DNA of 64,000 bases, taken from positions 53,348-117,347 of the forward strand of contig JAJDAL010000046.1 of assembly GCA_029261875.1 (NCBI GenBank), in the 5' to 3' direction. The DNA comes from Deltaproteobacteria bacterium (GTDB lineage: Bacteria; Myxococcota_A; UBA9160; JAJDAL01). This document shows, one piece after another, positions 54,280 through 62,782 of this stretch. Numbering within the stretch: the first letter of the stretch is position 1; every line of letters starts with the position of its first letter. The notes beneath the pieces are model-generated. The model did no database searches, had not been told where the DNA came from, and worked only from the letters and a program-made list of their open reading frames with translations. A program made the position numbers and the translations under genes.

Positions 54280-54373
54280 AACTCCCCCCGGTCAGAAGAT
54301 CCCAATTTCGCTTTCGGAGCGGGGCACACGCGGATAAGATGCGCGCCAGACACCGCAATTGCAGGGGGAGGGA

Positions 54374-55336
54374 ATGGGTACGGATCTCAATCTACTTCGG
54401 GAACAATGCCAGCGTACGCTCGATTCGACGGACCTCGAGGGCTTGGGTTCGCGCGAGGAAGGCAAGGTTCGCGATTGTTACATCGGTGAGGGACGCCGCA
54501 TCCTGGTGGCGACGGATCGCGTCAGCTGCTTCGACGTGGTGGTCGGAACGATTCCCTTCAAGGGTCAGGTTCTGAACCAACTCGCCGCCTTCTGGTTCGA
54601 GCAAACCCAATCCATCGCTCCGAATCACTTGATCGAAGTCCCGGATCCCGCGGTATCGATCGCGCGCGAATGCAAACCCGTTCCCGTAGAGTTCGTGGTG
54701 CGGGGTTATCTGACGGGCTCGACCTCGACCTCGATCTGGACCGCTTACGATCGCGGCGACCGCGAATATTGCGGACACACACTGCCCGAAGGACTCTCTC
54801 GTCACGAGCGTCTCCGGGAACCGATTCTCACACCGACGACGAAAGCCGCCAAGGGGGATCACGACGCACCGGCGTCACGCCACCAGCTGATCGAGCGCAA
54901 CCTGATCGACGAAGCGCTCTACGACCGTGCGGAAGAGATGGTCTTGAAACTCTTCGCCGAGGGCACGCGCTTCGCCGCCGAGCGGGGATTGATCCTGGTC
55001 GATACCAAGTACGAACTCGGCTTCGACCCGGAAGGCGAACTGGTCGTGATCGACGAGATTCACACGCCGGATTCGTCCCGCTATTGGTACCTCGATTCCT
55101 ACGACGCCATGATGTCCCAACGCAAGGACCCCCAGGCCCTCGACAAGGAATACGTTCGACGCTGGTTGGGCGAGCAGGGATATCGCGGTGAAGGAACGTC
55201 GCCGGAGATTCCCGACGAAGTGCGCTGCGAAGCGGCCCGGCGCTACATCGAGGCCTTCGAACGTGTGACCGGGCGCGAGTTCGAGCCCAACACCGAAGTT
55301 CCCTTGGAGCGCATCCGGCGCAATCTCGGGCTATAG
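54374..55336 (+). CDS. purC: Phosphoribosylaminoimidazole-succinocarboxamide synthase
   Basis: 320 aa from ATG 54374, with AGGGGG 5 nt upstream; an upstream TTG lacks a site. Signature blocks: GKVRDCYI, RILVATDRVSCFDVV, EFVVRGYLTGS, and LVDTKYELGFD with VVIDEIHTPDSSRYW. The longer (about 300-aa) form is as in eukaryote-like or many bacterial SAICAR synthases. It joins aspartate to CAIR in purine synthesis. It is transcribed opposite to all other pur genes here and ends in a strong hairpin. Confidence 0.95.
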   Translation: MGTDLNLLREQCQRTLDSTDLEGLGSREEGKVRDCYIGEGRRILVATDRVSCFDVVVGTIPFKGQVLNQLAAFWFEQTQSIAPNHLIEVPDPAVSIARECKPVPVEFVVRGYLTGSTSTSIWTAYDRGDREYCGHTLPEGLSRHERLREPILTPTTKAAKGDHDAPASRHQLIERNLIDEALYDRAEEMVLKLFAEGTRFAAERGLILVDTKYELGFDPEGELVVIDEIHTPDSSRYWYLDSYDAMMSQRKDPQALDKEYVRRWLGEQGYRGEGTSPEIPDEVRCEAARRYIEAFERVTGREFEPNTEVPLERIRRNLGL

Positions 55337-55338
55337 GG

Positions 55339-55358
55339 TTCGAGGCTTTCGCCTCGAA
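55339..55358. terminator. Terminator-like hairpin after purC
   Basis: TTCGAGGC-TTTC-GCCTCGAA, a perfect 8-bp stem with a 4-nt loop, beginning 3 nt after the purC stop. It is placed between convergent purC and purS; a T-run is missing. Confidence 0.65.
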
Positions 55359-55396
55359 TCGGCTGGGGACTGGAAAGGCTCGGCCCGGAACGCGGG

Positions 55397-55639
55397 TTAG
55401 CCGATCGATTCGATCTCGAAGTTTTCGATGACGGGGTTCGAGAGCAGCTTGTCGCTGATCTCTTCGACCAGGCGCCGCGCTTCTTCGACGGAGGCCGCTT
55501 CGAGTTCGACTTCGAAGCGTTTTCCCTGGCGCACGCTTTCGATGGATTCGTAACCCAGAGAAGTGCAGGCGCGTTGTATCGCTTGACCCTGGGGGTCGAG
55601 CACTCCGGGTTTCAAGGTGACGGCGATGACGGCCTTCAT
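55397..55639 (-). CDS. purS: Phosphoribosylformylglycinamidine synthase, PurS subunit
   Basis: 80 aa. The sequence has the PurS layout: MKAVIAVTLKPGVLDPQGQA, then GYESIESVRQGKRFEVEL and NPVIENFEIE. PurS is the small bridging subunit needed by short PurL for channelling ammonia from PurQ. It overlaps the purB stop by ATGA and ends a minus-strand run of ten genes. Confidence 0.94.
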   Translation of the reverse strand: MKAVIAVTLKPGVLDPQGQAIQRACTSLGYESIESVRQGKRFEVELEAASVEEARRLVEEISDKLLSNPVIENFEIESIG

Positions 55640-56940
55640 GACTTCTCTTCCTCCAACACGCGTTCAAAGATCGCATCCACGTGGCGCAACGCTTGATCCA
55701 GACTGAAGGTGCGTTCGATGTCTTCCTTCGAAAGGATCCCGGTGATTTCCGTGTCGCCGAGGACGCGTTCGCGAAAATCGCCTCCACGCTCCCAGGTGTC
55801 CATGGCGTGGCGCTGGACCAAGCGATAAGCGTCTTCGCGCAAGACGCCGCGGTTCGCCAACTCGAGTAGCAACGTGCCGCTGAAGACGAGGCCCCGGGTG
55901 AGTTCCAGATTCTCGCGCATGCGATCCGGGTATACGACCAACGAGCGCACCAGCCCCGCGAAGCGGTGCAGGGTGAAGTCCAAGGCGATCGTCGCGTCCG
56001 GCAGCACGATGCGCTCCACCGAAGAATTGCTCATATCGCGCTCGTGCCAGAGCGCCGTGTTTTCGAGCGCTGCCGACGCGTATCCCCGCAATACCCGCGC
56101 GATCCCCGAGACGTTTTCGAGGCGCCAGGGGTTGCGTTTGTGGGGCATGGCCGAGGAACCCTTTTGCCCCTTGCCGAATTCCTCTTCGACTTCGCGAACC
56201 TCGGTCCGCGCGAGATGTCGAAACTCGACCGCAAACTTGTCCAGGCTCGACGCCGTCACCGCCAGGGCGTTGACGAAGGCGGAATGACGATCGCGTTGTA
56301 CGACCTGGGTCGCCGCAATTTCGAAGCCGATCCCCAAGCGTTTGCAGACTTCCGCTTCGACGGCCGGTTCCAGATGGGCGAAAGTCCCGATGGCGCCGGA
56401 GATCTTGCCCACCGCCGCGTCCGCGAGGGCTGCGGCGACGCGCTTTCGATTGCGCCGCATTTCCGCCAGGAAGACGAGCAACTTGAGGCCAAAGGTCGTG
56501 GGCTCGGCGTGAATTCCGTGCGTTCGACCGACCGCGGGCGTATTGCGGTGTTCGAGTGCGCGTTCGCGCAAGGCGTCGATGACCGCGTCGATCCCCGCCA
56601 ACAGAATCTCACCCGCGTCGCGAATCTGTAGGGCCAGGGCCGTGTCGAGCACGTCGCTCGATGTCATTCCGTAATGGACGTAGCGCGAATCCGGCCCCAC
56701 GTATTCCGCCACGTTGGTGAGAAACGCGATCACGTCGTGGCGCACTTCGCGCTCGATCTCGTCGATCCGCGCGACGTTGAAATCCGCTTTCGCGCGAATC
56801 GTCTGCGCCGCGGAAACGGGGATGACACCGCGTTCCGCAAGCACGTCACAGACGCAGAGTTCGACGTCGAGCCAGCGGCGAAACCGCGCCTCGTCGGACC
56901 AAATCGCTTGCATTTCCGGTCTGGAATACCGTTCGATCAA
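55636..56940 (-). CDS. purB: Adenylosuccinate lyase
   Basis: 434 aa. The fumarase-superfamily signature SSAMPHKRNP is present, with YGMTSSDVLDTALA and VGRTHGIHAEPTTFG, which carries the catalytic His. The enzyme splits SAICAR and adenylosuccinate with release of fumarate. It lies 3 nt after cdsA and is coupled to purS. Length fits bacterial PurB. Confidence 0.95.
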   Translation of the reverse strand: MIERYSRPEMQAIWSDEARFRRWLDVELCVCDVLAERGVIPVSAAQTIRAKADFNVARIDEIEREVRHDVIAFLTNVAEYVGPDSRYVHYGMTSSDVLDTALALQIRDAGEILLAGIDAVIDALRERALEHRNTPAVGRTHGIHAEPTTFGLKLLVFLAEMRRNRKRVAAALADAAVGKISGAIGTFAHLEPAVEAEVCKRLGIGFEIAATQVVQRDRHSAFVNALAVTASSLDKFAVEFRHLARTEVREVEEEFGKGQKGSSAMPHKRNPWRLENVSGIARVLRGYASAALENTALWHERDMSNSSVERIVLPDATIALDFTLHRFAGLVRSLVVYPDRMRENLELTRGLVFSGTLLLELANRGVLREDAYRLVQRHAMDTWERGGDFRERVLGDTEITGILSKEDIERTFSLDQALRHVDAIFERVLEEEKS

Positions 56941-56943
56941 GAC

Positions 56944-57897
56944 TCAACCCATCCGCAAGTAGGTGTGTGCAAGGAGCAGATAATACATCACCGGGATTCC
57001 GAGCTGGCTCGAGTCCGTTCGATCCAGGATGCCCCCCATTCCGGGCAGCAGGCTGCCCGTATCCTTCACCTTCGCGTCGCGCTTGAGGAGCGATTCCACC
57101 AGGTCGCCCAGCACGGCCACCATGGAGAGAGAGAACCCGATCAATCCCGCCGCCACCCAGCCGAACCCCGTCGAGAGTTCGGGCCAGAAGAAGTCGAAGA
57201 ACTGCTTCGTCCCCAGACCACAGATCGCGCCGAACAGTACGCCACCGATGCTGCCTTCGATCGTTTTCCCCGGGCTGACCTTGGGCGCCAATTTGCGTTT
57301 CCCATAGGCCCGGCCCGCGAAGTAGGAACCCGCATCGCAACCGACGACACAGGCCAATACGAACACCATGTAGTACGCGCCGGCATCCGGGTGAAGGTAG
57401 GCGGCGGCTTCCGCGCCCCATTTCGCCACGGCGACGTCGTGGAAATTGCGCAGCACGATGGCGTGGGTCAAAAGCCAGCCCACGTAGAAGATTCCGAAGA
57501 ACGTACCCGAGATGCTCTCGAGGGCTTCGGTGATCTGCGACTTTCCGAGTTGCGCCACCATGACGAACAGCAACACCGCGGTCATCAGGATCGTGGCGTG
57601 ATATTCGTTGCCCACGTAAGCGACGACGGGAAGTGCTGCGCCCGCCACCAAACCGAATCCCACGAGCGGGTGCGCACCCTTGTCTTCGATGAGCTGGTAA
57701 AACTCGCGCAATCCCAACAAGATGATGACCACGATGGTGGCGAGGTAGGCGAGTCCACCCAGAGAGATCACATACAAGACGCCGGGAATCAGGAATGCCG
57801 CAGTCAGGAGCCGCCGGGGAAGATCCGAAGCTTTCGGCTTCGGCGAAATCGGCGTCGGTTCGCGCGGGTGAATCGGCTCGGAGATGCCGTCATTCAT
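56944..57897 (-). CDS. cdsA: Phosphatidate cytidylyltransferase
   Basis: 317 aa. Seven or eight hydrophobic helices follow a 28-residue Pro-rich N-terminus. The CDS signature is at the end: SLLKRDAKVKDTGSLLPGMG followed by GILDR, with Met in place of the family's usual His before Gly-Gly. SPGKTIEGSIGG is the other conserved block. It makes CDP-diacylglycerol, the substrate for PgsA at 43890. Its ATG overlaps the dut stop (ATGAATGA). Confidence 0.93.
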   Translation of the reverse strand: MNDGISEPIHPREPTPISPKPKASDLPRRLLTAAFLIPGVLYVISLGGLAYLATIVVIILLGLREFYQLIEDKGAHPLVGFGLVAGAALPVVAYVGNEYHATILMTAVLLFVMVAQLGKSQITEALESISGTFFGIFYVGWLLTHAIVLRNFHDVAVAKWGAEAAAYLHPDAGAYYMVFVLACVVGCDAGSYFAGRAYGKRKLAPKVSPGKTIEGSIGGVLFGAICGLGTKQFFDFFWPELSTGFGWVAAGLIGFSLSMVAVLGDLVESLLKRDAKVKDTGSLLPGMGGILDRTDSSQLGIPVMYYLLLAHTYLRMG

Positions 57898-58375
57898 CGG
57901 ATTCGCCCTCGGACACGCTCAAGGCTCCTTGTCCCGTGTGGCCAAAGCCACCGGAACCGCGCGGGGTTTCGTCCAAGTCCGCCACCGCTTGCCATTCCAC
58001 GGAAGCGACGGGACAAACCACGAGCTGTGCGATTCGATCCCCCCGTCGCACCCGAAACTCCGCATCCCCCGTATTGAGCAGGATGACTTTGAGTTCGCCG
58101 CGATAATCGGAGTCTATCGTACCCGGAGCGTTGGGGATGACGATGCCGTGCTTGAGCGCGAGCCCGCTACGCGGGCGGACCTGCGCTTCGTAACCGGACG
58201 GAACGGCGATCGAGAAACCGGTCGGAACCAGGACACGAGCTCCTGGAGCGATGCTCCATTCGCCGTCGACGGCTGCCGGTAGGTCGAACCCCGATGCACC
58301 CGAGGTGGCGCGGGTCGGAAACGGCAAATCTTCCGCTTCCGACCGGCGCGCAATCTGCACTCGGACAGGCTGCAT
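57890..58375 (-). CDS. dut: Deoxyuridine 5'-triphosphate nucleotidohydrolase
   Basis: 161 aa from ATG 58375. The trimeric dUTPase motifs are in order: GASGFDLPAA, RPRSGLALKHG, NAPGTIDSDYRGELKVI, RGDRIAQLVV, and RGSGGFGHTG with the Gly-Ser-Gly-Gly-Phe-Gly arm. It removes dUTP and gives dUMP. It starts 17 nt after pnp and ends inside the cdsA start. Confidence 0.95.
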   Translation of the reverse strand: MQPVRVQIARRSEAEDLPFPTRATSGASGFDLPAAVDGEWSIAPGARVLVPTGFSIAVPSGYEAQVRPRSGLALKHGIVIPNAPGTIDSDYRGELKVILLNTGDAEFRVRRGDRIAQLVVCPVASVEWQAVADLDETPRGSGGFGHTGQGALSVSEGESDE

Positions 58376-58392
58376 TCGGGGCCTACGCCCAG

Positions 58393-60573
58393 CTAGGAGG
58401 CGGTGTCCGCGAGCGCCTCGCGACGCGACAGTCGAATGCGACCCGTCGGGTCGATGTCGATGCACTTGGCGAGCAGCTCATCGCCCTCGCCGCACACATC
58501 TTCGACCCGCTCCACGCGCCCATCGGCCAAGTGGCTGATGTGGATCAGCCCCTCGGTTCCCGGGAAGATCTCGACGAAGCAGCCAAAATCGACCACGCGC
58601 TTGACGCGGCCCATATAGACCTTGCCGATCTCCGCTTCCTGGGTGAGTTCTTCCACCATGGATCGAGCCCGATCCAACGCATCGGCGTCCGGTGAGAACA
58701 CCGTCACGCGGCCCGAATCTTCGATGTCGATCTTGGCACCCGTGGTGTCCTGGATCCCACGAATGATCTTTCCGCCGGGCCCGATGACGTCGCGGATGCG
58801 ATCCGGCTTGATGTTGATGACTTCCACCCGCGGCGCGTAGCGCGAGAGTTCCGGTCGTGTCTTGAGGCTGTCGAGTTCGCCCGCGGTTTCGCTCGCCATG
58901 CATTCCAGAATGTGGACGCGTCCGGCACGAGCTTGTTCCAGCGCTTTCTCCATGACGGTCCAGTCGACACTTTCGATCTTGATGTCCATCTGGAGTGCCG
59001 TGATTCCCGCGTGGGTTCCGCAGACCTTGAAGTCCATGTCGCCCAAATGATCCTCGTCTCCGAGGATGTCCGAAAGAATCGCGACGTCGGAGCCTTCTTG
59101 GATCAACCCCATGGCGATTCCCGCCACCGGCGCCTTGATCTTCACACCCGCATCGAGGAGCGACAGGGTCGCACCACAAACCGTGGCCATGGAGGAGGAG
59201 CCGTTGGATTCGAGCACTTCCGACACGATCCGCAGGGTGTAGGGGAAGTCGTCGCGATCGGGCAGGATCGGTTCGAGGGCCCGCTCAGCGAGATTTCCGT
59301 GTCCGACTTCCCGACGACCGGGACCGCGCAGGAAACGCGCCTCACCTACCGAGAACGGCGGGAAGTTGTAGTGCAAGTAGAAGTTCTTGCTCGTACGTTC
59401 GGTCAGCGCGTCGATGGTCTGCTCGTCGGAGGAGCTTCCCAGGGTCGTGTAGACCAACGCCTGGGTCTCGCCGCGCGTAAACAGTCCGACCCCGTGGGCA
59501 CGCGGTACGACGCGCAACTCACAGGCGATGTTTCGGATGTCCGTCGTCGCCCGGCCGTCGATGCGCGTGCCTTCGGAAACGACGCGTTTTCGGATCAACG
59601 ACGCCTGCAAGTCGTGCAACACGGACTTGGCGCCCTTCTGGATCGAGCGAAGCCCGTCGCGGCGTTCTTCCACCGCTTCGAGACTGTCGAGCGCGACCTT
59701 CTCCTGACGGTATTCCGTCACGAGCTCGTTCAGCACTTCCTTTTCCACGGCACTGATGGCGGCCTTGCGCTCGCCCTTGTCCGTAACCCGCACGGCGGAG
59801 CTCATCTTCTCTTTCGCCATGGATTCCACACGGCTCACGAGATCCGCGGGGACCGTCACCGCCACCGCTTCGCGCTTGGGTTTTCCGACGCGATCCTTGA
59901 GCTCCTGCTGGGCATCCAGAGAAGTCCGCAGTTGATCGTGGGCGTACTTGAGAGATTCGAGGAGCTCGGGCTCGGGAACTTCCTGAGCGGTTCCCTCGAC
60001 CATCACCAGTGCATCGCGGTTGCCCGCCACCACCAACTCGAGATCGCTCTTCGCCATCTCGGAATGCAGGGGGTTGGCGGAAAGCTTGCCGTCGATTCGA
60101 CCGACGCGTATGGCGCTGATCGGGCCAATGAACGGCAGGTCGGAGACCATGAGCGCCGCCGAGGCTCCCACGAAGGCCGGAATGTCGGCGCGATTTTCGG
60201 CATCCGCCGACAACACCGTCGCGATCACCTGCGTTTCGTCGCGGTAGCCGTCTTCGAACAGGGGACGGATGGCGCGATCGATGAAGCGCGAGACCAGAAC
60301 CTCTCGATCCGAGAGGCGACCCTCGCGCTTGAAGAAGCCACCGGGAATCTTGCCGGCCGCCGAAGTCTTTTCGACGAAGTCGACGGTCAACGGGAAGAAG
60401 TCGATCCCTTCGCGCGGTGTGGCGCGGGCGGCGGTGACGAGGACCACGGTTTCGCCGTAGGTCACCACGACGGAACCGGACGCCTGCTTGGCCATCCGAC
60501 CCGTTTCGATCGACATGGTGCGACCGCCGTATTCGAATTCGACCGTCTCTGAATCAAACCAATATGAAGGCAT
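58393..60573 (-). CDS. pnp: Polyribonucleotide nucleotidyltransferase (PNPase)
   Basis: 726 aa. Two RNase-PH domains; the first has KIPGGFFKREGRLSDREVL, the second GLFTRGETQALVYTTLG and VGHGNLAERALEPI. A KH domain (DRIRDVIGPGGKIIRGIQ) and an S1 domain (KVYMGRVKRVVDFGCFVEIF) follow. PNPase degrades RNA 3'-5' by phosphorolysis and is part of the RNA-decay complex. AGGAGT lies 11 nt before the ATG. Two hairpins lie ahead of the gene, after rpsO. Confidence 0.96.
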   Translation of the reverse strand: MPSYWFDSETVEFEYGGRTMSIETGRMAKQASGSVVVTYGETVVLVTAARATPREGIDFFPLTVDFVEKTSAAGKIPGGFFKREGRLSDREVLVSRFIDRAIRPLFEDGYRDETQVIATVLSADAENRADIPAFVGASAALMVSDLPFIGPISAIRVGRIDGKLSANPLHSEMAKSDLELVVAGNRDALVMVEGTAQEVPEPELLESLKYAHDQLRTSLDAQQELKDRVGKPKREAVAVTVPADLVSRVESMAKEKMSSAVRVTDKGERKAAISAVEKEVLNELVTEYRQEKVALDSLEAVEERRDGLRSIQKGAKSVLHDLQASLIRKRVVSEGTRIDGRATTDIRNIACELRVVPRAHGVGLFTRGETQALVYTTLGSSSDEQTIDALTERTSKNFYLHYNFPPFSVGEARFLRGPGRREVGHGNLAERALEPILPDRDDFPYTLRIVSEVLESNGSSSMATVCGATLSLLDAGVKIKAPVAGIAMGLIQEGSDVAILSDILGDEDHLGDMDFKVCGTHAGITALQMDIKIESVDWTVMEKALEQARAGRVHILECMASETAGELDSLKTRPELSRYAPRVEVINIKPDRIRDVIGPGGKIIRGIQDTTGAKIDIEDSGRVTVFSPDADALDRARSMVEELTQEAEIGKVYMGRVKRVVDFGCFVEIFPGTEGLIHISHLADGRVERVEDVCGEGDELLAKCIDIDPTGRIRLSRREALADTAS

Positions 60574-60592
60574 TTCTTTTCTTTACTCCTGG

Positions 60593-60626
60593 GAGCTCTG
60601 GCGTACGACACGCCTTCTGCGAGCTC
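60593..60626 (-). promoter_or_regulatory. Leader hairpin 2 before pnp
   Basis: GAGCTC-N6-GGCGT-GTCGT-ACGCC-A-GAGCTC (minus strand): two stem blocks around a 5-nt loop with an internal loop. It ends just upstream of the pnp ribosome site. Likely an mRNA processing or stability element. Confidence 0.5.
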
Positions 60627-60660
60627 ACACTAAATTGAAACCCGAATTTGGGGAGGTATC

Positions 60661-60699
60661 GAGTCCGCGCCACGCGTCAATCGTGTGGCGTCGCGACTC
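60661..60699 (-). promoter_or_regulatory. Leader hairpin 1 between rpsO and pnp
   Basis: GAGTC...CGCCAC-N2-3-ATTGA-...GTGGCG...GACTC (minus strand): a long imperfect stem of about 15 pairs after the rpsO stop. The place and size recall the RNase III-cut stem in the enterobacterial rpsO-pnp transcript. Confidence 0.5.
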
Positions 60700-60734
60700 T
60701 GTGCGGTAGAGGAGAGGTCTGGACCGAATTGCGC

Positions 60735-61001
60735 TTAGCGACGCAATCCCAAGCGTTGGATCAACGTCTTGTAACGTTCTTGATCTTCCCGTCGGAGATA
60801 TTCTACGAGTCGCCGTCGCTGACTCACGAGCTTGAGCAGCCCGCGACGCGAATGGTGATCTTTCTTGTGGACCTTGAAGTGGTCCGAGAGCTCGTTGATT
60901 CGCTCCGTCAGCAATGCTGCTTGCACTTCGGGCGAACCGGTGTCGCTCTCATGCGTTCTATAATCGGAGATCACGTTCTTTTTTCGCTCAGCAGTCAGCA
61001 A
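60735..61001 (-). CDS. rpsO: 30S ribosomal protein S15
   Basis: 88 aa from TTG 61001 with GGAAGGGA 9 nt upstream; this start gives the usual S15 length (89), whereas the open frame reaching GTG 61076 adds 25 residues unlike S15. The family sequence is clear: [40 protein letters not shown] and [21 protein letters not shown]15 binds 16S rRNA in the platform and often autoregulates its mRNA. It lies in the standard truB-rpsO-pnp order. Confidence 0.95.
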   Translation of the reverse strand: MLTAERKKNVISDYRTHESDTGSPEVQAALLTERINELSDHFKVHKKDHHSRRGLLKLVSQRRRLVEYLRREDQERYKTLIQRLGLRR

Positions 61002-61172
61002 CGCTGTGCATCCCTTCCAGACTTTGACTTCGCCGAAAACTTTTTCGGGAAACTCTCCCGGTTCCGCAGTCGCCACGATAGCACCGGTTATACCGGCGAG
61101 TGACTCCGGGTTTCGAGTTGGCTTTGTTGTTTTCCTTTTTCATCGTTCAAGTGCGCGTATTCTTTACCAAAG

Positions 61173-62102
61173 TCACGATTGCACAGCAACCGGGCGCAAT
61201 ACCCGCAGGGGCTGAAGCAGCCCCCCGGGACGGCATTCGAGGACCGCCACCAGGTTTCCCTCGCCATCGACGCCGCTGAAACGCTGCCCAATGCCCCGAG
61301 GGCTCTCGGCGCCGAGATGGATCGCGTTGCCTACCTGAATCCGCGCCAGGTCTGCCCCCTCGAGCGGAATCCGAGGGAATCCCAACACAGTCGCCCCGGG
61401 CATGAGCCGACTCGCCAGATGCCCTCCAGTCGCATCGGCCCCCAACTCCTCGAGGGTCCGAGCGGATTCGATGCGAAACGGAGCGCTTTCGAGCCGTCGC
61501 AGGGACTCGAGATGGGCGCCACAGCCGAGCCGCTCGCCCAGATCCGCCGCCAGGCTGCGGACATAGGTCCCCGGAGAGCACTTCACCTCGAACTCGACCC
61601 CACTCCCGTCGACGCCCAGAACCTCGATTTGCTCGATCCGGACTTTGCGGGCCTCGCGCTCGACCTCCTCGCCGCGCCGGGCCAGGCGATGAAGCGGCAC
61701 TCCGTCTCTTTTTACGGCACTGAACATCGGCGGGACTTGTTCGATGTAACCGACGAAGCGGGCCAGCTCGCGCCGCACCGCCTCGCCATCGGGAAGCACT
61801 GAATCCCAGGTACGGACCACCTCTCCATCGGCGTCGAACGTATTGGTCGCGACCCCCAATCGCAGACAACCCCGATAGTGCTTTCGCTCGCACTCCAAGA
61901 AAGTGATCAGTTTGGTCGCATCCCGGATCGCGAGCGGAAGGACGCCAGTCGCCAACGGATCGAGGGTCCCCAGGTGGCCCACCCGACGCGTGCCGAAGAG
62001 CTTTCTCGCGGCATCCACGACGTCGTGGGAGGTCATGCCCGACGGTTTGTCGACCACCAGAAACCCGCTCGGGCCGGGGGCCTCCTTGCGCTTACGACTC
62101 AT
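61173..62102 (-). CDS. truB: tRNA pseudouridine(55) synthase TruB
   Basis: 309 aa. N-terminus GFLVVDKPSGMTSHDVV; catalytic Asp in GHLGTLDPLATGVLPL; then SPGTYVRSLAADLGERLGC and a C-terminal TruB/PUA-like part. It makes pseudouridine 55 in the tRNA T loop. It overlaps rbfA by 11 nt and precedes rpsO by 171 nt. That gap has CCGGT-ATA-ACCGG and other weak symmetry, and may contain an internal promoter. Confidence 0.95.
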   Translation of the reverse strand: MSRKRKEAPGPSGFLVVDKPSGMTSHDVVDAARKLFGTRRVGHLGTLDPLATGVLPLAIRDATKLITFLECERKHYRGCLRLGVATNTFDADGEVVRTWDSVLPDGEAVRRELARFVGYIEQVPPMFSAVKRDGVPLHRLARRGEEVEREARKVRIEQIEVLGVDGSGVEFEVKCSPGTYVRSLAADLGERLGCGAHLESLRRLESAPFRIESARTLEELGADATGGHLASRLMPGATVLGFPRIPLEGADLARIQVGNAIHLGAESPRGIGQRFSGVDGEGNLVAVLECRPGGLLQPLRVLRPVAVQS

Positions 62103-62451
62103 CGGTTTCGTCGCGCAGGGAACTCAACAGCCCCAGGGTGCGATTGCCCATTTCGATGGAGGGATCGTGGCGGAAAGACAGAGCCGGAACGCGACGCAGG
62201 GGCAGGATTTGTGCGAGTCGGCGACGCACGAAGGACGCTGCGCTGTCGAGACCGGCTTGCACCCCTTCCGGCTCCGAGGTTTCGCCGGCCTCCAACGCGC
62301 TCCAGAACACGAGGGCGTTGCTGAGGTCGGGCGCCACGTCGACGCGCAGCACGGTGACGAGCCCGACGCGAGGGTCCGTCACCTCTTCCCGCAGGATGCG
62401 GGCGATCTCGGCTCGGACCTGCTCCCCAATGCGCAGGGTTCGTCGCGACAT
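62092..62451 (-). CDS. rbfA: Ribosome-binding factor A
   Basis: 119 aa from ATG 62451, 4 nt after the DUF503 stop, with GGGGA upstream. The KH-like fold starts with RIGEQVRAEIARILREEV and DPRVGLVTVLRVDVAPDLSN, and the later part has RRLAQILPLRRVPALSF. RbfA acts in 16S rRNA 5' maturation and cold adaptation. It overlaps truB. Confidence 0.94.
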   Translation of the reverse strand: MSRRTLRIGEQVRAEIARILREEVTDPRVGLVTVLRVDVAPDLSNALVFWSALEAGETSEPEGVQAGLDSAASFVRRRLAQILPLRRVPALSFRHDPSIEMGNRTLGLLSSLRDETDES

Positions 62452-62455
62452 GGTT

Positions 62456-62782
62456 TCATTCCCCGTCCGGAAATTCGTACCCGGGTTCGTCAACGCCCAG
62501 GGGAACGATCTGAAAGTCGCTCCCCATCACTTCGGCCAGATGCAGATCCTCGACGTACGCCACGGCCTTTTCCATCACTTTTCGCAGGGTTCCCTCGTCG
62601 TTGCCGACGCCGACGATGCCGATCGTCGCGCGTTGCCACGTGCCCTGCCCTCCCACTTCCGCGACCGCGACGTTGTAGCGATTGCGGAGTCGTTGCGTGA
62701 TGGAACGGACCACACCGCGTTTGGCCTTCAGGGATTGCGATTGGTGAACGTGGATCTCGACGACTGCAGCGCCGACGATCAT
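62456..62782 (-). CDS. DUF503 family (YlxP-like) protein
   Basis: 108 aa. The start ([20 protein letters not shown]) and KRGVVRSITQRLRNRYNVAV with GTWQRATIGIVGVGN match DUF503, usually encoded between infB and rbfA. Role unknown, probably linked to ribosome maturation. ATGA overlap with infB. Confidence 0.93.
   Translation of the reverse strand: MIVGAAVVEIHVHQSQSLKAKRGVVRSITQRLRNRYNVAVAEVGGQGTWQRATIGIVGVGNDEGTLRKVMEKAVAYVEDLHLAEVMGSDFQIVPLGVDEPGYEFPDGE

Noticed and set aside
58912..60552. Plus-strand open frame of 546 codons over pnp
   Set aside because: Same reason: a mirror frame of a conserved gene with no recognisable protein.
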